In this document: positions 34,360 through 47,547 of the stretch, piece after piece
Position numbering within the stretch: the stretch's first letter is position 1
How the letters are laid out: each line of letters opens with the position of its first letter
Source of the DNA: Brachyhypopomus gauderio
Taxonomy: Eukaryota; Chordata; Actinopteri; Gymnotiformes; Hypopomidae
Direction: 5' to 3'
Length of the DNA stretch: 64,000 bases
Assembly (NCBI RefSeq): GCF_052324685.1
Contig: NC_135213.1
Location: 41,784,200-41,848,199, forward strand
Position numbers and translations under genes: made by a program
The notes under the pieces: generated by a model
Told to the model about the DNA's origin: nothing
Database searches by the model: none
Seen by the model: the letters and a program-made list of their open reading frames with translations, nothing else

Positions 34360-34441
34360 GCTGCGATGGCCGAGAGGTTAAGGCGTTGGACTTGAAATCC
34401 AATGGGGTTTCCCCGCGCAGGTTCGACTCCTGCTTGCAGCG
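34360..34441 (+). tRNA. tRNA-Ser(TGA), cassette 15
   Basis: Standard copy. Confidence 0.97.
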
Positions 34442-34845
34442 TGAGTGTCTTGTTGGGCGTGTGGAAAGAGAGAGTGTGCTCTCTTCCTGCTAGCCAGTTT
34501 TAAATATGCTTCTCATGCCATTTGCAACTTTGTGCTGCCAAACTTTAGCAGTCCTAACTGATCCTGAAATAGTCCCAGGAATTGAGTTACAAATGGCTGC
34601 TTCGTCGTTACAATGTGTTGGCATGGAAATGCAGTGGGGTCTCTTGCAGCGTAGAGGATTAACTTGCCTCTCTAATGTGATTTGTGATGAGACCTTATGC
34701 CACCAGTGGGGAGAGCTTGCACTCACAGGTGCTTCATCCAAAGATCTTCATGCAACATAGCGATGTCTTGTTTCAGGTAAAAGAAAAAGTGCCACATTCT
34801 TTCATGGCCGGTCACTGGTTGCTCCGCCTTGCGCTAAAAGAGGGT

Positions 34846-34917
34846 CTCCCCGTCGGGGAATCGAACCCCGGTCTTCCGCGTGACAGGCGGAGATACTATC
34901 CACTATACTAACGAGGA
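34846..34917 (-). tRNA. tRNA-Asp(GTC), cassette 15
   Basis: Standard copy. Confidence 0.97.
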
Positions 34918-35678
34918 CACGTGCTGTGTCTCGCAGTGATGCTGAGTCAGGTGACGTGCACTTGTCCCCTTGATTTTAAAGTACTCTGAATCATTGTGCC
35001 TGCAAGGAGGTGGTAAAAAGAACACATTGTGGTGATATTGACTCACTGTTGCCACTCCTCTTTTACCATCGTCAGTTTGTGGACTTATGATAGGAAAAAC
35101 TCAAAGAATCTTGGTGACCTACAGGTTTGATTCATCTGCCTTCCTAGTTAAGTCATGCGAACCATTTGCTGCAAAATTGGCTTTAGCTACATTGGCAATT
35201 CATTTTGTCTTCGTATTCCAGTGCATTGTACCGAACTGCAATATCCATCTTAGATCAACTGAGATTTTGCATTTCTCTCTTTCCCACATGCAAGTTCTGA
35301 ATTTCTTGGCACACATTACTGCTTTGCATCTACTAAAAGCACTCCAGAGAAAGCTTCACTTCATACCTTCATGAGGTAGCTGTCGTTTGTACTTGTATTT
35401 TGGTGGTATTTTTGTTTTTTTTTTTTTGTGTGCGTTGTTTGTCTACTCTTGGAACATCCTGTGATTGGTTAGGGTAGGATTAGAGTTTAATTACGTTGGC
35501 CTCAGATTCTGGTTAATTCCAGGCTTCTTGTGCTAACCTTGTTGTTTGTTAGCTGTTGTTGGCAGTAATTAGTTGCTGCAGGTGCACTTGCCGCCATGCT
35601 CCAAGGAGTGAATTGGGGGCGGATACATTTTTTCTCCAGCTTTGTTAGTTCTTCCTCAGCCTCGCTTCTTCTTTCCTA

Positions 35679-35751
35679 GCCTCGTTAGCACAGTAGGTAG
35701 CGCGTCAGTCTCATAATCTGAAGGTCGTGAGTTCGACCCTCACACGGGGCA
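35679..35751 (+). tRNA. tRNA-Met(CAT), cassette 16, G12A
   Basis: D-stem mismatch A12-C23. Long spacer upstream with a rearranged T run. Confidence 0.9.
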
Positions 35752-36334
35752 GCAGAAGCTTTTTGAAAAGATTGACGAGCCCCCAAAAGATGCTCAAACG
35801 CTCTTTCCTTATTCACTCGCATGCTGAGCACACCCCCTACCTGAAAATAGTATTGGCACATGACTCTTACAGGTCATCCCTAGTTGATTCAAGCTGTGCT
35901 TTTTCTTTTGTAAATTCGCGTGTACACAGCAAGTTGTGTTGCATCCAATTCAATTCTCTCCACTGACCGTTCAGTCAATACCTTGATGGCGTCTGTATTG
36001 ACACCTCTACTGAGACATCAAGCTGCCTCTTTGGAGCATGTTCGCTCCCAGATCAAACTGCAGTGTCGTGGTGCCAACACAGAATAATGGACCACGTCGG
36101 ACACTTTTCACTTTTGATTCTTTTTGATTCACTTTTGATGACACGCTTTTGAATACCTGATCACCTGGAATTGGTACCAGCTTGAAGTTAATAGTGAGTA
36201 GACTTATGGAGATTCATTTATTTGAATTTTCTTCTCAAGCCATTTGCAACTCAGAAGCAATGACACTTGTGCACTCATCATTGAGCTTGAGGAAGTCCAA
36301 GGAATTGATCTCTATGTTACTCTCGCTCCGCCGA

Positions 36335-36416
36335 GCTGCGATGGCCGAGAGGTTAAGGCGTTGGACTTGAAATCCAATGGGGTTTCCCCGTGCAGGTTCG
36401 ACTCCTGCTTGCAGCG
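36335..36416 (+). tRNA. tRNA-Ser(TGA), cassette 16
   Basis: GTGCAGG variant before the T stem; stems intact. Confidence 0.95.
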
Positions 36417-36820
36417 TGAGTGTCTTGTTGGGCGTGTGGAAAGAAAGAGTGTGCTCTCTTCCTGCTAGCCAGTTTTAAATATGCTTCTCATGCCATTTGC
36501 AACTTTGTGCTGCCAAACTTTAGCAGTCCTAACTGATCCTGAAATAGTCCCAGGAATTGAGTTACAAATGGCTGCTTCGTCGTTACAATGTGTTGGCATG
36601 GAAATGCAGTGGGGTCTGTTGCAGCTTAGAGGATTAACTTGCCTCTCTAATGTGATTTGTGATGAGACCTTATGCCACCAGTGGGGAGAGCTCGCACTCA
36701 CAGGTGCTTCATCCAAAGATCTTCATGCAACATAGCGATGTCTTGTTTCAGGTAAAAGAAAAAGTGCCACATTCTTTCATGGCCGGTCACTGGTTGCTCC
36801 GCCTTGCGCTAAAAGAGGGT

Positions 36821-36892
36821 CTCCCCGTCGGGGAATCGAACCCCGGTCTTCCGCGTGACAGGCGGAGATACTATCCACTATACTAACGAGGA
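36821..36892 (-). tRNA. tRNA-Asp(GTC), cassette 16
   Basis: Standard copy. Confidence 0.97.
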
Positions 36893-37654
36893 CACGTGCT
36901 GTGTCTCGCAGTGATGCTGAGTCAGGTGACGTGCACTTGTCCCCTTGATTTTAAAGTACTCTGAATCATTGTGCCTGCAAGGAGGTGGTAAAAAGAACAC
37001 ATTGTGGTGATATTGACTCACTGTTGCCACTCCTCTTTTACCATCGTCAGTTTGTGGACTTATGATAGGAAAAACTCAAAGAATATTGGTGACCTACAGG
37101 TTTGATTCATCTGCCTTCCTAGTTAAGTCATGCGAACCATTTGCTGCAAAATTGGCTTTAGCTACATTGGCAATTCATTTTGTCTTCGTATTCCAGTGCA
37201 TTGTACCGAACTGCAATATCCATCTTAGATCAACTGAGATTTTGCATTTCTCTCTTTCCCACATGCAAGTTCTGAATTTCTTGGCACACATTACTGCTTT
37301 GCATCTACTAAAAGCACTCCAGAGAAAGCTTCACTTCATACCTTCATGAGGTAGGTGTCGTTTGTACTTGTATTTTGGTGGTATTTTTGTTTTTTTTTTG
37401 TTTGTGTGCGTTGTTTGTCTACTCTTGGAACATCCTGTGATTGGTTAGGGTAGGATTAGAGTTTAATTACGTTGGCCTCAGATTCTGGTTAATTCCAGGC
37501 TTCTTGTGCTAACCTTGTTGTTTGTTAGCTGTTGTTGGCAGTAATTAGTTGCTGCAGGTGCACTTGCCGCCATGCTCCAAGGAGTGAATTGGGGGCGGAT
37601 ACATTTTTTCTCCAGCTTTGTTAGTTCTTCCTCAGCCTCGCTTCTTCTTTCCTA

Positions 37655-37727
37655 GCCTCATTAGCACAGTAGGTAGCGCGTCAGTCTCATAATCTGAAGG
37701 TCGTGAGTTCGACCCTCACACGGGGCA
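37655..37727 (+). tRNA. tRNA-Met(CAT), cassette 17, G6A and G12A
   Basis: Same two changes as the copy at 24456, offset 13199. Long spacer upstream. Confidence 0.85.
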
Positions 37728-38310
37728 GCAGAAGCTTTTTGAAAAGATTGACGAGCCCCCAAAAGATGCTCAAACGCTCTTTCCTTATTCACTCGCATGC
37801 TGAGCACACCCCCTACCTGAAAATAGTATTGGCACATGACTCTTACAGGTCATCCCTAGTTGATTCAAGCTGTGCTTTTTCTTTTGTAAATTCGCGTGTA
37901 CACAGCAAGTTGTGTTGCATCCAATTCAATTCTCTCCACTGACCGTTCAGTCAATACCTTGATGGCGTCTGTATTGACACCTCTACTGAGACATCAAGCT
38001 GCCTCTTTGGAGCATGTTCGCTCCCAGATCAAACTGCAGTGTCGTGGTGCCAACACAGAATAATGGACCACGTCGGACACTTTTCACTTTTGATTCTTTT
38101 TGATTCACTTTTGATGACACGCTTTTGAATACCTGATCACCTGGAATTGGTACCAGCTTGAAGTTAATAGTGAGTAGACTTATGGAGATTCATTTATTTG
38201 AATTTTCTTCTCAAGCCATTTGCAACTCAGAAGCAATGACACTTGTGCACTCATCATTGAGCTTGAGGAAGTCCAAGGAATTGATCTCTATGTTACTCTC
38301 GCTCCACCGA

Positions 38311-38392
38311 GCTGCGATGGCCGAGAGGTTAAGGCGTTGGACTTGAAATCCAATGGGGTTTCCCCGCGCAGGTTCGACTCCTGCTTGCAGCG
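38311..38392 (+). tRNA. tRNA-Ser(TGA), cassette 17
   Basis: Standard gene body with the CTCCACC flank, as at 25112. Confidence 0.97.
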
Positions 38393-38796
38393 TGAGTGTC
38401 TTGTTGGGCGTGTGGAAAGAAAGAGTGTGCTCTCTTCCTGCTAGCCAGTTTTAAATATGCTTCTCATGCCATTTGCAACTTTGTGCTGCCAAACTTTAGC
38501 AGTCCTAACTGATCCTGAAATAGTCCCAGGAATTGAGTTACAAATGGCTGCTTCGTCGTTACAATGTGTTGGCATGGAAATGCAGTGGGGTCTCTTGCAG
38601 CTTAGAGGATTAACTTGCCTCTCTAATGTGATTTGTGATGAGACCTTATGCCACCAGTGGGGAGAGCTTGCACTCACAGGTGCTTCATCCAAAGATCTTC
38701 ATGCAACATAGTGATGTCTTGTTTCAGGTAAAAGAAAAAGTGCCACATTCTTTCATGGCCGGTCACTGGTTGCTCCGCCTTGCGCTAAAAGAGGGT

Positions 38797-38868
38797 CTCC
38801 CCGTCGGGGAATCGAACCCCGGTCTTCCGCGTGACAGGCGGAGATACTATCCACTATACTAACGAGGA
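38797..38868 (-). tRNA. tRNA-Asp(GTC), cassette 17
   Basis: Standard copy. Confidence 0.97.
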
Positions 38869-39314
38869 CACGTGCTGTGTCTCGCAGTGATGCTGAGTCA
38901 GGTGACGTGCACTTGTCCCCTTGATTTTAAAGTACTCTGAATCATTGTGCCTGCAAGGAGGTGGTAAAAAGAACACATTGTGGTGATATTGACTCACTGT
39001 TGCCACTCCTCTTTTACCATCGTCAGTTTGTGGACTTATGATAGGAAAAACTCAAAGAATCTTGGTGACCTACAAGTTTGATTCATCTGCCTTCCTAGTT
39101 AAGTCATGCAAACCATTTGCTGCAAAATTGGCTTTAGCTACATTGGCAATTCATTTTGTCTTTGTATTCCAGTGCATTGTACCGAACTGCAATATCCATC
39201 TTAGATCAACTGAGATTTTGCATTTCTCTCTTTCCCACATGCAAGTTCTGAATTTCTTGGCACACATTACTGCTTTGCATCTAGTTCTTCCTCAGCCTCG
39301 CTTCTTCTTTCCTA

Positions 39315-39387
39315 GCCTCGTTAGCGCAGTAGGTAGCGCGTCAGTCTCATAATCTGAAGGTCGTGAGTTCGACCCACACACGGGGCA
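39315..39387 (+). tRNA. tRNA-Met(CAT), cassette 18, T-stem mismatch
   Basis: A52-A62 mismatch shared with the copy at 26116. Short spacer upstream. Confidence 0.9.
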
Positions 39388-39970
39388 GCAGAAGCTTTTT
39401 GAAAAGATTGACGAGCCCCCAAAAGATGCTCAAATGCTCTTTCCTTATTCACTCGCATGCTGAGCACACCCCCTACCTGAAAATAGTATTGGCACATGAC
39501 TCTTACAGGTCATCCCTAGTTGATTCAAGCTGTGCTTTTTCTTTTGTAAATTCGCGTGTACACAGCAAGTTGTGTTGCATCCAATTCAATTCTCTCCACT
39601 GACCGTTCAGTCAATACCTTGATGGCGTCTGTATTGACACCTCTACTGAGACATCAAGCTGCCTCTTTGGAGCATGTTCGCTCCCAGATCAAACTGCAGT
39701 GTCGTGGTGCCAACACAGAATAATGGACCACGTCGGACACTTTTCACTTTTGATTCTTTTTGATTCACTTTTGATGACACGCTTTTGAATACCTGATCAC
39801 CTGGAATTGGTACCAGCTTGAAGTTAATAGTGAGTAGACTTATGGAGATTCATTTATTTGAATTTTCTTCTCAAGCCATTTGCAACTCAGAAGCAATGAC
39901 ACTTGTGCACTCATCATTGAGCTTGAGGAAGTCCAAGGAATTGATCTCTATGTTACTCTCGCTCCACCGA

Positions 39971-40052
39971 GCTGCGATGGCCGAGAGGTTAAGGCGTTGG
40001 ACTTGAAATCCAATGGGGTTTCCCCGCGCAGGTTCGACTCCTGCTTGCAGCG
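39971..40052 (+). tRNA. tRNA-Ser(TGA), cassette 18
   Basis: Standard gene body with the CTCCACC flank. Confidence 0.97.
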
Positions 40053-40456
40053 TGAGTGTCTTGTTGGGCGTGTGGAAAGAGAGAGTGTGCTCTCTTCCTG
40101 CTAGCCAGTTTTAAATATGCTTCTCATGCCATTTGCAACTTTGTGCTGACAAACTTTAGCAGTCCTAACTGATCCTGAAATAGTCCCAGTAATTGAGTTA
40201 CAAATGGCTGCTTCGTCGTTACAATGTGTTGGCATGGAAATGCAGTGGGGTCTCTTGCAGCGTAGAGGATTAACTTGCCTCTCTAATGTGATTTGTGATG
40301 AGACCTTATGCCACCAGTGGGGAGAGCTTGCACTCACAGGTGCTTCATCCAAAGATCTTCATGCAACATAGCGATGTCTTGTTTCAGGTAAAAGAAAAAG
40401 TGCCACATTCTTTCATGGCCGGTCACTGGTTGCTCCGCCTTGCGCTAAAAGAGGGT

Positions 40457-40528
40457 CTCCCCGTCAGGGAATCGAACCCCGGTCTTCCGCGTGACAGGCG
40501 GAGATACTATCCACTATACTAACGAGGA
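40457..40528 (-). tRNA. tRNA-Asp(GTC), cassette 18
   Basis: T-stem G-U wobble as in the copy at 27258. Confidence 0.93.
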
Positions 40529-41290
40529 CACGTGCTGTGTCTCGCAGTGATGCTGAGTCAGGTGACGTGCACTTGTCCCCTTGATTTTAAAGTACTCTGA
40601 ATCATTGTGCCTGCAAGGAGATGGTAAAAAGAACACATTGTGGTGATATTGACTCACTGTTGCCACTCCTCTTTTACCATCGTCAGTTTGTGGACTTATG
40701 ATAGGAAAAACTCAAAGAATCTTGGTGACCTACAGGTTTGATTCATCTGCCTTCCTAGTTAAGTCATGCGAACCATTTGCTGCAAAATTGGCTTTAGCTA
40801 CATTGGCAATTCATTTTGTCTTCGTATTCCAGTGCATTGTACCGAACTGCAATATCCATCTTAGATCAACTGAGATTTTGCATTTCTCTCTTTCCCACAT
40901 GCAAGTTCTGAATTTCTTGGCACACATTACTGCTTTGCATCTACTAAAAGCACTCCAGAGAAAGCTTCACTTCATACCTTCATGAGGTAGCTGTCGTTTG
41001 TACTTGTATTTTGGTGGTATTTTTGTTTTTTTTTTGTTTGTGTGCGTTGTTTGTCTACTCTTGGAACATCCTGTGATTGGTTAGGGTAGGATTAGAGTTT
41101 AATTACGTTGGCCTCAGATTCTGGTTAATTCCAGGCTTCTTGTGCTAACCTTGTTGTTTGTTAGCTGTTGTTGGCAGTAATTAGTTGCTGCAGGTGCACT
41201 TGCTGCCATGCTCCAAGGAGTGAATTGGGGGCGGATACATTTTTTCTCCAGCTTTGTTAGTTCTTCCTCAGCCTCGCTTCTTCTTTCCTA

Positions 41291-41363
41291 GCCTTGTTAG
41301 CGCAGTAGGTAGCGCGTCAGTCTCATAATCTGAAGGTCGTGAGTTCGACCCTCACACGGGGCA
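41291..41363 (+). tRNA. tRNA-Met(CAT), cassette 19, C5T
   Basis: Acceptor wobble as at 28092. Long spacer upstream. Confidence 0.94.
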
Positions 41364-41946
41364 GCAGAAGCTTTTTGAAAAGATTGACGAGCCCCCAAAA
41401 GATGCTCAAACGCTCTTTCCTTATTCACTCGCATGCTGAGCACACCCCCTACCTGAAAATAGTATTGGCACATGACTCTTACAGGTCATCCCTAGTTGAT
41501 TCAAGCTGTGCTTTTTCTTTTGTAAATTCGCGTGTACACAGCAAGTTGTGTTGCATCCAATTCAATTCTCTCCACTGACCGTTCAGTCAATACCTTGATG
41601 GCGTCTGTATTGACACCTCTACTGAGACATCAAGCTGCCTCTTTGGAGCATGTTCGCTCCCAGATCAAACTGCAGTGTCGTGGTGCCAACACAGAATAAT
41701 GGACCACGTCGGACACTTTTCACTTTTGATTCTTTTTGATTCACTTTTGATGACACGCTTTTGAATACCTGATCACCTGGAATTGGTACCAGCTTGAAGT
41801 TAATAGTGAGTAGACTTATGGAGATTCATTTATTTGAATTTTCTTCTCAAGCCATTTGCAACTCAGAAGCAATGACACTTGTGCACTCATCATTGAGCTT
41901 GAGGAAGTCCAAGGAATTGATCTCTATGTTACTCTCGCTCCGCCGA

Positions 41947-42028
41947 GCTGCGATGGCCGAGAGGTTAAGGCGTTGGACTTGAAATCCAATGGGGTTTCCC
42001 CGTGCAGGTTCGACTCCTGCTTGCAGCG
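41947..42028 (+). tRNA. tRNA-Ser(TGA), cassette 19
   Basis: GTGCAGG variant and gained downstream T5 run, matching cassette 8 rather than its positional partner at 28748. Confidence 0.95.
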
Positions 42029-42432
42029 TGAGTGTCTTTTTGGGCGTGTGGAAAGAGAGAGTGTGCTCTCTTCCTGCTAGCCAGTTTTAAATATGCTTCT
42101 CATGCCATTTGCAACTTTGTGCTGCCAAACTTTAGCAGTCCTAACTGATCCTGAAATAGTCCCAGGAATTGAGTTACAAATGGCTGCTTCGTCGTTACAA
42201 TGTGTTGGCATGGAAATGCAGTGGGGTCTCTTGCAGCGTAGAGGATTAACTTGCCTCTCTAATGTGATTTGTGATGAGACCTTATGCCACCAGTGGGGAG
42301 AGCTTGCACTCACAGGTGCTTCATCCAAAGATCTTCATGCAACATAGCGATGTCTTGTTTCAGGTAAAAGAAAAAGTGCCACATTCTTTCATGGCCGGTC
42401 ACTGGTTGCTCCGCCTTGCGCTAAAAGAGGGT

Positions 42433-42504
42433 CACCCCGTCGGGGAATCAAACCCCGGTCTTCCGCGTGACAGGCGGAGATACTATCCACTATACTAACG
42501 AGGA
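42433..42504 (-). tRNA. tRNA-Asp(GTC), cassette 19, two changes
   Basis: U72 and loss of C56, the same pair of changes as cassette 8 at 21962. Confidence 0.82.
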
Positions 42505-43266
42505 CACGTGCTGTGTCTCGCAGTGATGCTGAGTCAGGTGACGTGCACTTGTCCCCTTGATTTTAAAGTACTCTGAATCATTGTGCCTGCAAGGAGGTGG
42601 TAAAAAGAACACATTGTGGTGATATTGACTCACTGTTGCCACTCCTCTTTTACCATCGTCAGTTTGTGGACTTATGATAGGAAAAACTCAAAGAATCTTG
42701 GTGACCTACAGGTTTGATTCATCTGCCTTCCTAGTTAAGTCATGCAAACCATTTGCTGCAAAATTGGCTTTAGCTACATTGGCAATTCATTTTGTCTTTG
42801 TATTCCAGTGCATTGTACCGAACTGCAATATCCATCTTAGATCAACTGAGATTTTGCATTTCTCTCTTTCCCACATGCAAGTTCTGAATTTCTTGGCACA
42901 CATTACTGCTTTGCATCTACTAAAAGCACTCCAGAGAAAGCTTCACTTCATACCTTCATGAGGTAGCTGTCGTTTGTACTTGTATTTTGGTGGTATTTTT
43001 GTTTTTTTTTTTTTTGTGTGCGTTGTTTGTCTACTCTTGGAACATCCTGTGATTGGTTAGGGTAGGATTAGAGTTTAATTACGTTGGCCTCAGATTCTGG
43101 TTAATTCCAGGCTTCTTGTGCTAACCTTGTTGTTTGTTAGCTGTTGTTGGCAGTAATTAGTTGCTGCAGGTGCACTTGCCGCCATGCTCCAAGGAGTGAA
43201 TTGGGGGCGGATACATTTTTTCTCCAGCTTTGTTAGTTCTTCCTCAGCCTCGCTTCTTCTTTCCTA

Positions 43267-43339
43267 GCCTCGTTAGCACAGTAGGTAGCGCGTCAGTCTC
43301 ATAATCTGAAGGTCGTGAGTTCGACCCTCACACGGGGCA
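43267..43339 (+). tRNA. tRNA-Met(CAT), cassette 20, G12A
   Basis: D-stem mismatch A12-C23. Long spacer upstream. Confidence 0.9.
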
Positions 43340-43912
43340 GCAGAAGCTTTTTGAAAAGATTGACGAGCCCCCAAAAGATGCTCAAACGCTCTTTCCTTAT
43401 TCACTCGCATGCTGAGCACACCCCCTACCTGAAAATAGTATTGGCACATGACTCTTACAGGTCATCCCTAGTTGATTCAAGCTGTGCTTTTTCTTTTGTA
43501 AATTCGCGTGTACACAGCAAGTTGTGTTGCATCCAATTCAATTCTCTCCACTGACCGTTCAGTCAATACCTTGATGGCGTCTGTATTGACACCTCTACTG
43601 AGACATCAAGCTGCCTCTTTGGAGCATGTTCGCTCCCAGATCAAACTGCAGTGTCGTGGTGCCAACACAGAATAATGGACCACGTCGGACACTTTTCACT
43701 TTTGATTCACTTTTGATGACACGCTTTTGAATACCTGATCACCTGGAATTGGTACCAGCTTGAAGTTAATAGTGAGTAGACTTATGGAGATTCATTTATT
43801 TGAATTTTCTTCTCAAGCCATTTGCAACTCAGAAGCAATGACACTTGTGCACTCATCATTGAGCTTGAGGAAGTCCAAGAAATTGATCTCTATGTTACTC
43901 TCGCTCCGCCGA

Positions 43913-43994
43913 GCTGCGATGGCCGAGAGGTTAAGGCGTTGGACTTGAAATCCAATGGGGTTTCCCCGCGCAGGTTCGACTCCTGCTTGCAGCG
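43913..43994 (+). tRNA. tRNA-Ser(TGA), cassette 20
   Basis: Standard copy; 10 bp are missing in the spacer upstream near 43.70 kb. Confidence 0.97.
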
Positions 43995-44398
43995 TGAGTG
44001 TCTTGTTGGGCGTGTGGAAAGAGAGAGTGTGCTCTCTTCCTGCTAGCCAGTTTTAAATATGCTTCTCATGCCATTTGCAACTTTGTGCTGCCAAACTTTA
44101 GCAGTCCTAACTGATCCTGAAATAGTCCCAGGAATTGAGTTACAAATGGCTGCTTCGTCGTTACAATGTGTTGGCATGGAAATGCAGTGGGGTCTCTTGC
44201 AGCGTAGAGGATTAACTTGCCTCTCTAATGTGATTTGTGATGAGACCTTATGCCACCAGTGGGGAGAGCTCGCACTCACAGGTGCTTCATCCAAAGATCT
44301 TCATGCAACATAGCGATGTCTTGTTTCAGGTAAAAGAAAAAGTGCCACATTCTTTCATGGCCGGTCACTGGTTGCTCCACCTTGCGCTAAAAGAGGGT

Positions 44399-44470
44399 CT
44401 CCCCGTCGGGGAATCGAACCCCGGTCTTCCGCGTGACAGGCGGAGATACTATCCACTATACTAACGAGGA
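44399..44470 (-). tRNA. tRNA-Asp(GTC), cassette 20
   Basis: Standard copy. Confidence 0.97.
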
Positions 44471-45233
44471 CACGTGCTGTGTCTCGCAGTGATGCTGAGT
44501 CAGGTGACGTGCACTTGTCCCCTTGATTTTAAAGTACTCTGAATCATTGTGCCTGCAAGGAGGTGGTAAAAAGAACACATTGTGGTGATATTGACTCACT
44601 GTTGCCACTCCTCTTTTACCATCGTCAGTTTGTGGACTTATGATAGGAAAAACTCAAAGAATCTTGGTGACCTACAGGTTTGATTCATCTGCCTTCCTAG
44701 TTAAGTCATGCGAACCATTTGCTGCAAAATTGGCTTTAGCTACATTGGCAATTCATTTTGTCTTCGTATTCCAGTGCATTGTACCGAACTGCAATATCCA
44801 TCTTAGATCAACTGAGATTTTGCATTTCTCTCTTTCCCAAATGCAAGTTCTGAATTTCTTGGCACACATTACTGCTTTGCATCTACTAAAAGCACTCCAG
44901 AGAAAGCTTCACTTCATACCTTCATGAGGTAGGTGTCGTTTGTACTTGTATTTTGGTGGTATTTTTGTTTTTTTTTTTGTTTGTGTGCATTGTTTGTCTA
45001 CTCTTGGAACATCCTGTGATTGGTTAGGGTAGGATTAGAGTTTAATTACGTTGGCCTCAGATTCTGGTTAATTCCAGGCTTCTTGTGCTAACCTTGTTGT
45101 TTGTTAGCTGTTGTTGGCAGTAATTAGTTGCTGCAGGTGCACTTGCCGCCATGCTCCAAGGAGTGAATTGGGGGCGGATACATTTTTTCTCCAGCTTTGT
45201 TAGTTCTTCCTCAGCCTCGCTTCTTCTTTCCTA

Positions 45234-45306
45234 GCCTCGTTAGCACAGTAGGTAGCGCGTCAGTCTCATAATCTGAAGGTCGTGAGTTCGACCCTCACAC
45301 GGGGCA
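45234..45306 (+). tRNA. tRNA-Met(CAT), cassette 21, G12A
   Basis: D-stem mismatch A12-C23. Long spacer upstream. Confidence 0.9.
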
Positions 45307-45889
45307 GCAGAAGCTTTTTGAAAAGATTGACGAGCCCCCAAAAGATGCTCAAACGCTCTTTCCTTATTCACTCGCATGCTGAGCACACCCCCTACCTGAA
45401 AATAGTATTGGCACATGACTCTTACAGGTCATCCCTAGTTGATTCAAGCTGTGCTTTTTCTTTTGTAAATTCGCGTGTACACAGCAAGTTGTGTTGCATC
45501 CAATTCAATTCTCTCCACTGACCGTTCAGTCAATACCTTGATGGCGTCTGTATTGACACCTCTACTGAGACATCAAGCTGCCTCTTTGGAGCATGTTCGC
45601 TCCCAGATCAAACTGCAGTGTCGTGGTGCCAACACAGAATAATGGACCACGTCGGACACTTTTCACTTTTGATTCTTTTTGATTCACTTTTGATGACACG
45701 CTTTTGAATACCTGATCACCTGGAATTGGTACCAGCTTGAAGTTAATAGTGAGTAGACTTATGGAGATTCATTTATTTGAATTTTCTTCTCAAGCCATTT
45801 GCAACTCAGAAGCAATGACACTTGTGCACTCATCATTGAGCTTGAGGAAGTCCAAGGAATTGATCTCTATGTTACTCTCGCTCCGCCGA

Positions 45890-45971
45890 GCTGCGATGGC
45901 CGAGAGGTTAAGGCGTTGGACTTGAAATCCAATGGGGTTTCCCCGCGCAGGTTAGACTCCTGCTTGCAGCG
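45890..45971 (+). tRNA. tRNA-Ser(TGA), cassette 21, C56A
   Basis: T loop TTAGACT; duplicate of the copy at 32702. Confidence 0.85.
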
Positions 45972-46373
45972 TGAGTGTCTTGTTGGGCGTGTGGAAAGAG
46001 AGTGTGCTCTCTTCCTGCTAGCCAGTTTTAAATATGCTTCTCATGCCATTTGCAACTTTGTGCTGCCAAACTTTAGCAGTCCTAACTGATCCTGAAATAG
46101 TCCCAGGAATTGAGTTACAAATGGCTGCTTCGTCGTTACAATGTGTTGGCATGGAAATGCAGTGGGGTCTCTTGCAGCTTAGAGGATTAACTTGCCTCTC
46201 TAATGTGATTTGTGATGAGACCTTATGCCACCAGTGGGGAGAGCTTGCACTCACAGGTGCTTCATCCAAAGATCTTCATGCAACATAGTGATGTCTTGTT
46301 TCAGGTAAAAGAAAAAGTGCCACATTCTTTCATGGCCGGTCACTGGTTGCTCCGCCTTGCGCTAAAAGAGGGT

Positions 46374-46445
46374 CTCCCCGTCGGGGAATCGAACCCCGGT
46401 CTTCCGCGTGACAGGCGGAGATACTATCCACTATACTAACGAGGA
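46374..46445 (-). tRNA. tRNA-Asp(GTC), cassette 21
   Basis: Standard copy. Confidence 0.97.
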
Positions 46446-46891
46446 CACGTGCTGTGTCTCGCAGTGATGCTGAGTCAGGTGACGTGCACTTGTCCCCTTG
46501 ATTTTAAAGTACTCTGAATCATTGTGCCTGCAAGGAGGTGGTAAAAAGAACACATTGTGGTGATATTGACTCACTGTTGCCACTCCTCTTTTACCATCGT
46601 CAGTTTGTGGACTTATGATAGGAAAAACTCAAAGAATCTTGGTGACCTACAAGTTTGATTCATCTGCCTTCCTAGTTAAGTCATGCAAACCATTTGCTGC
46701 AAAATTGGCTTTAGCTACATTGGCAATTCATTTTGTCTTTGTATTCCAGTGCATTGTACCGAACTGCAATATCCATCTTAGATCAACTGAGATTTTGCAT
46801 TTCTCTCTTTCCCACATGCAAGTTCTGAATTTCTTGGCACACATTACTGCTTTGCATCTAGTTCTTCCTCAGCCTCGCTTCTTCTTTCCTA

Positions 46892-46964
46892 GCCTCGTTA
46901 GCGCAGTAGGTAGCGCGTCAGTCTCATAATCTGAAGGTCGTGAGTTCGACCCTCACACGGGGCA
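46892..46964 (+). tRNA. tRNA-Met(CAT), cassette 22
   Basis: Standard copy. Short spacer upstream. Confidence 0.97.
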
Positions 46965-47547
46965 GCAGAAGCTTTTTGAAAAGATTGACGAGCCCCCAAA
47001 AGATGCTCAAACGCTCTTTCCTTATTCACTCGCATGCTGAGCACACCCCCTACCTGAAAATAGTATTGGCACATGACTCTTACAGGTCATCCCTAGTTGA
47101 TTCAAGCTGTGCTTTTTCTTTTGTAAATTCGCGTGTACACAGCAAGTTGTGTTGCATCCAATTCAATTCTCTCCACTGACCGTTCAGTCAATACCTTGAT
47201 GGCGTCTGTATTGACACCTCTACTGAGACATCAAGCTGCCTCTTTGGAGCATGTTCGCTCCCAGATCAAACTGCAGTGTCGTGGTGCCAACACAGAATAA
47301 TGGACCACGTCGGACACTTTTCACTTTTGATTCTTTTTGATTCACTTTTGATGACACGCTTTTGAATACCTGATCACCTGGAATTGGTACCAGCATGAAG
47401 TTAATAGTGAGTAGACTTATGGAGATTCATTTATTTGAATTTTCTTCTCAAGCCATTTGCAACTCAGAAGCAATGACACTTGTGCACTCATCATTGAGCT
47501 TGAGGAAGTCCAAGGAATTGATCTCTATGTTACTCTCGCTCCGCCGA

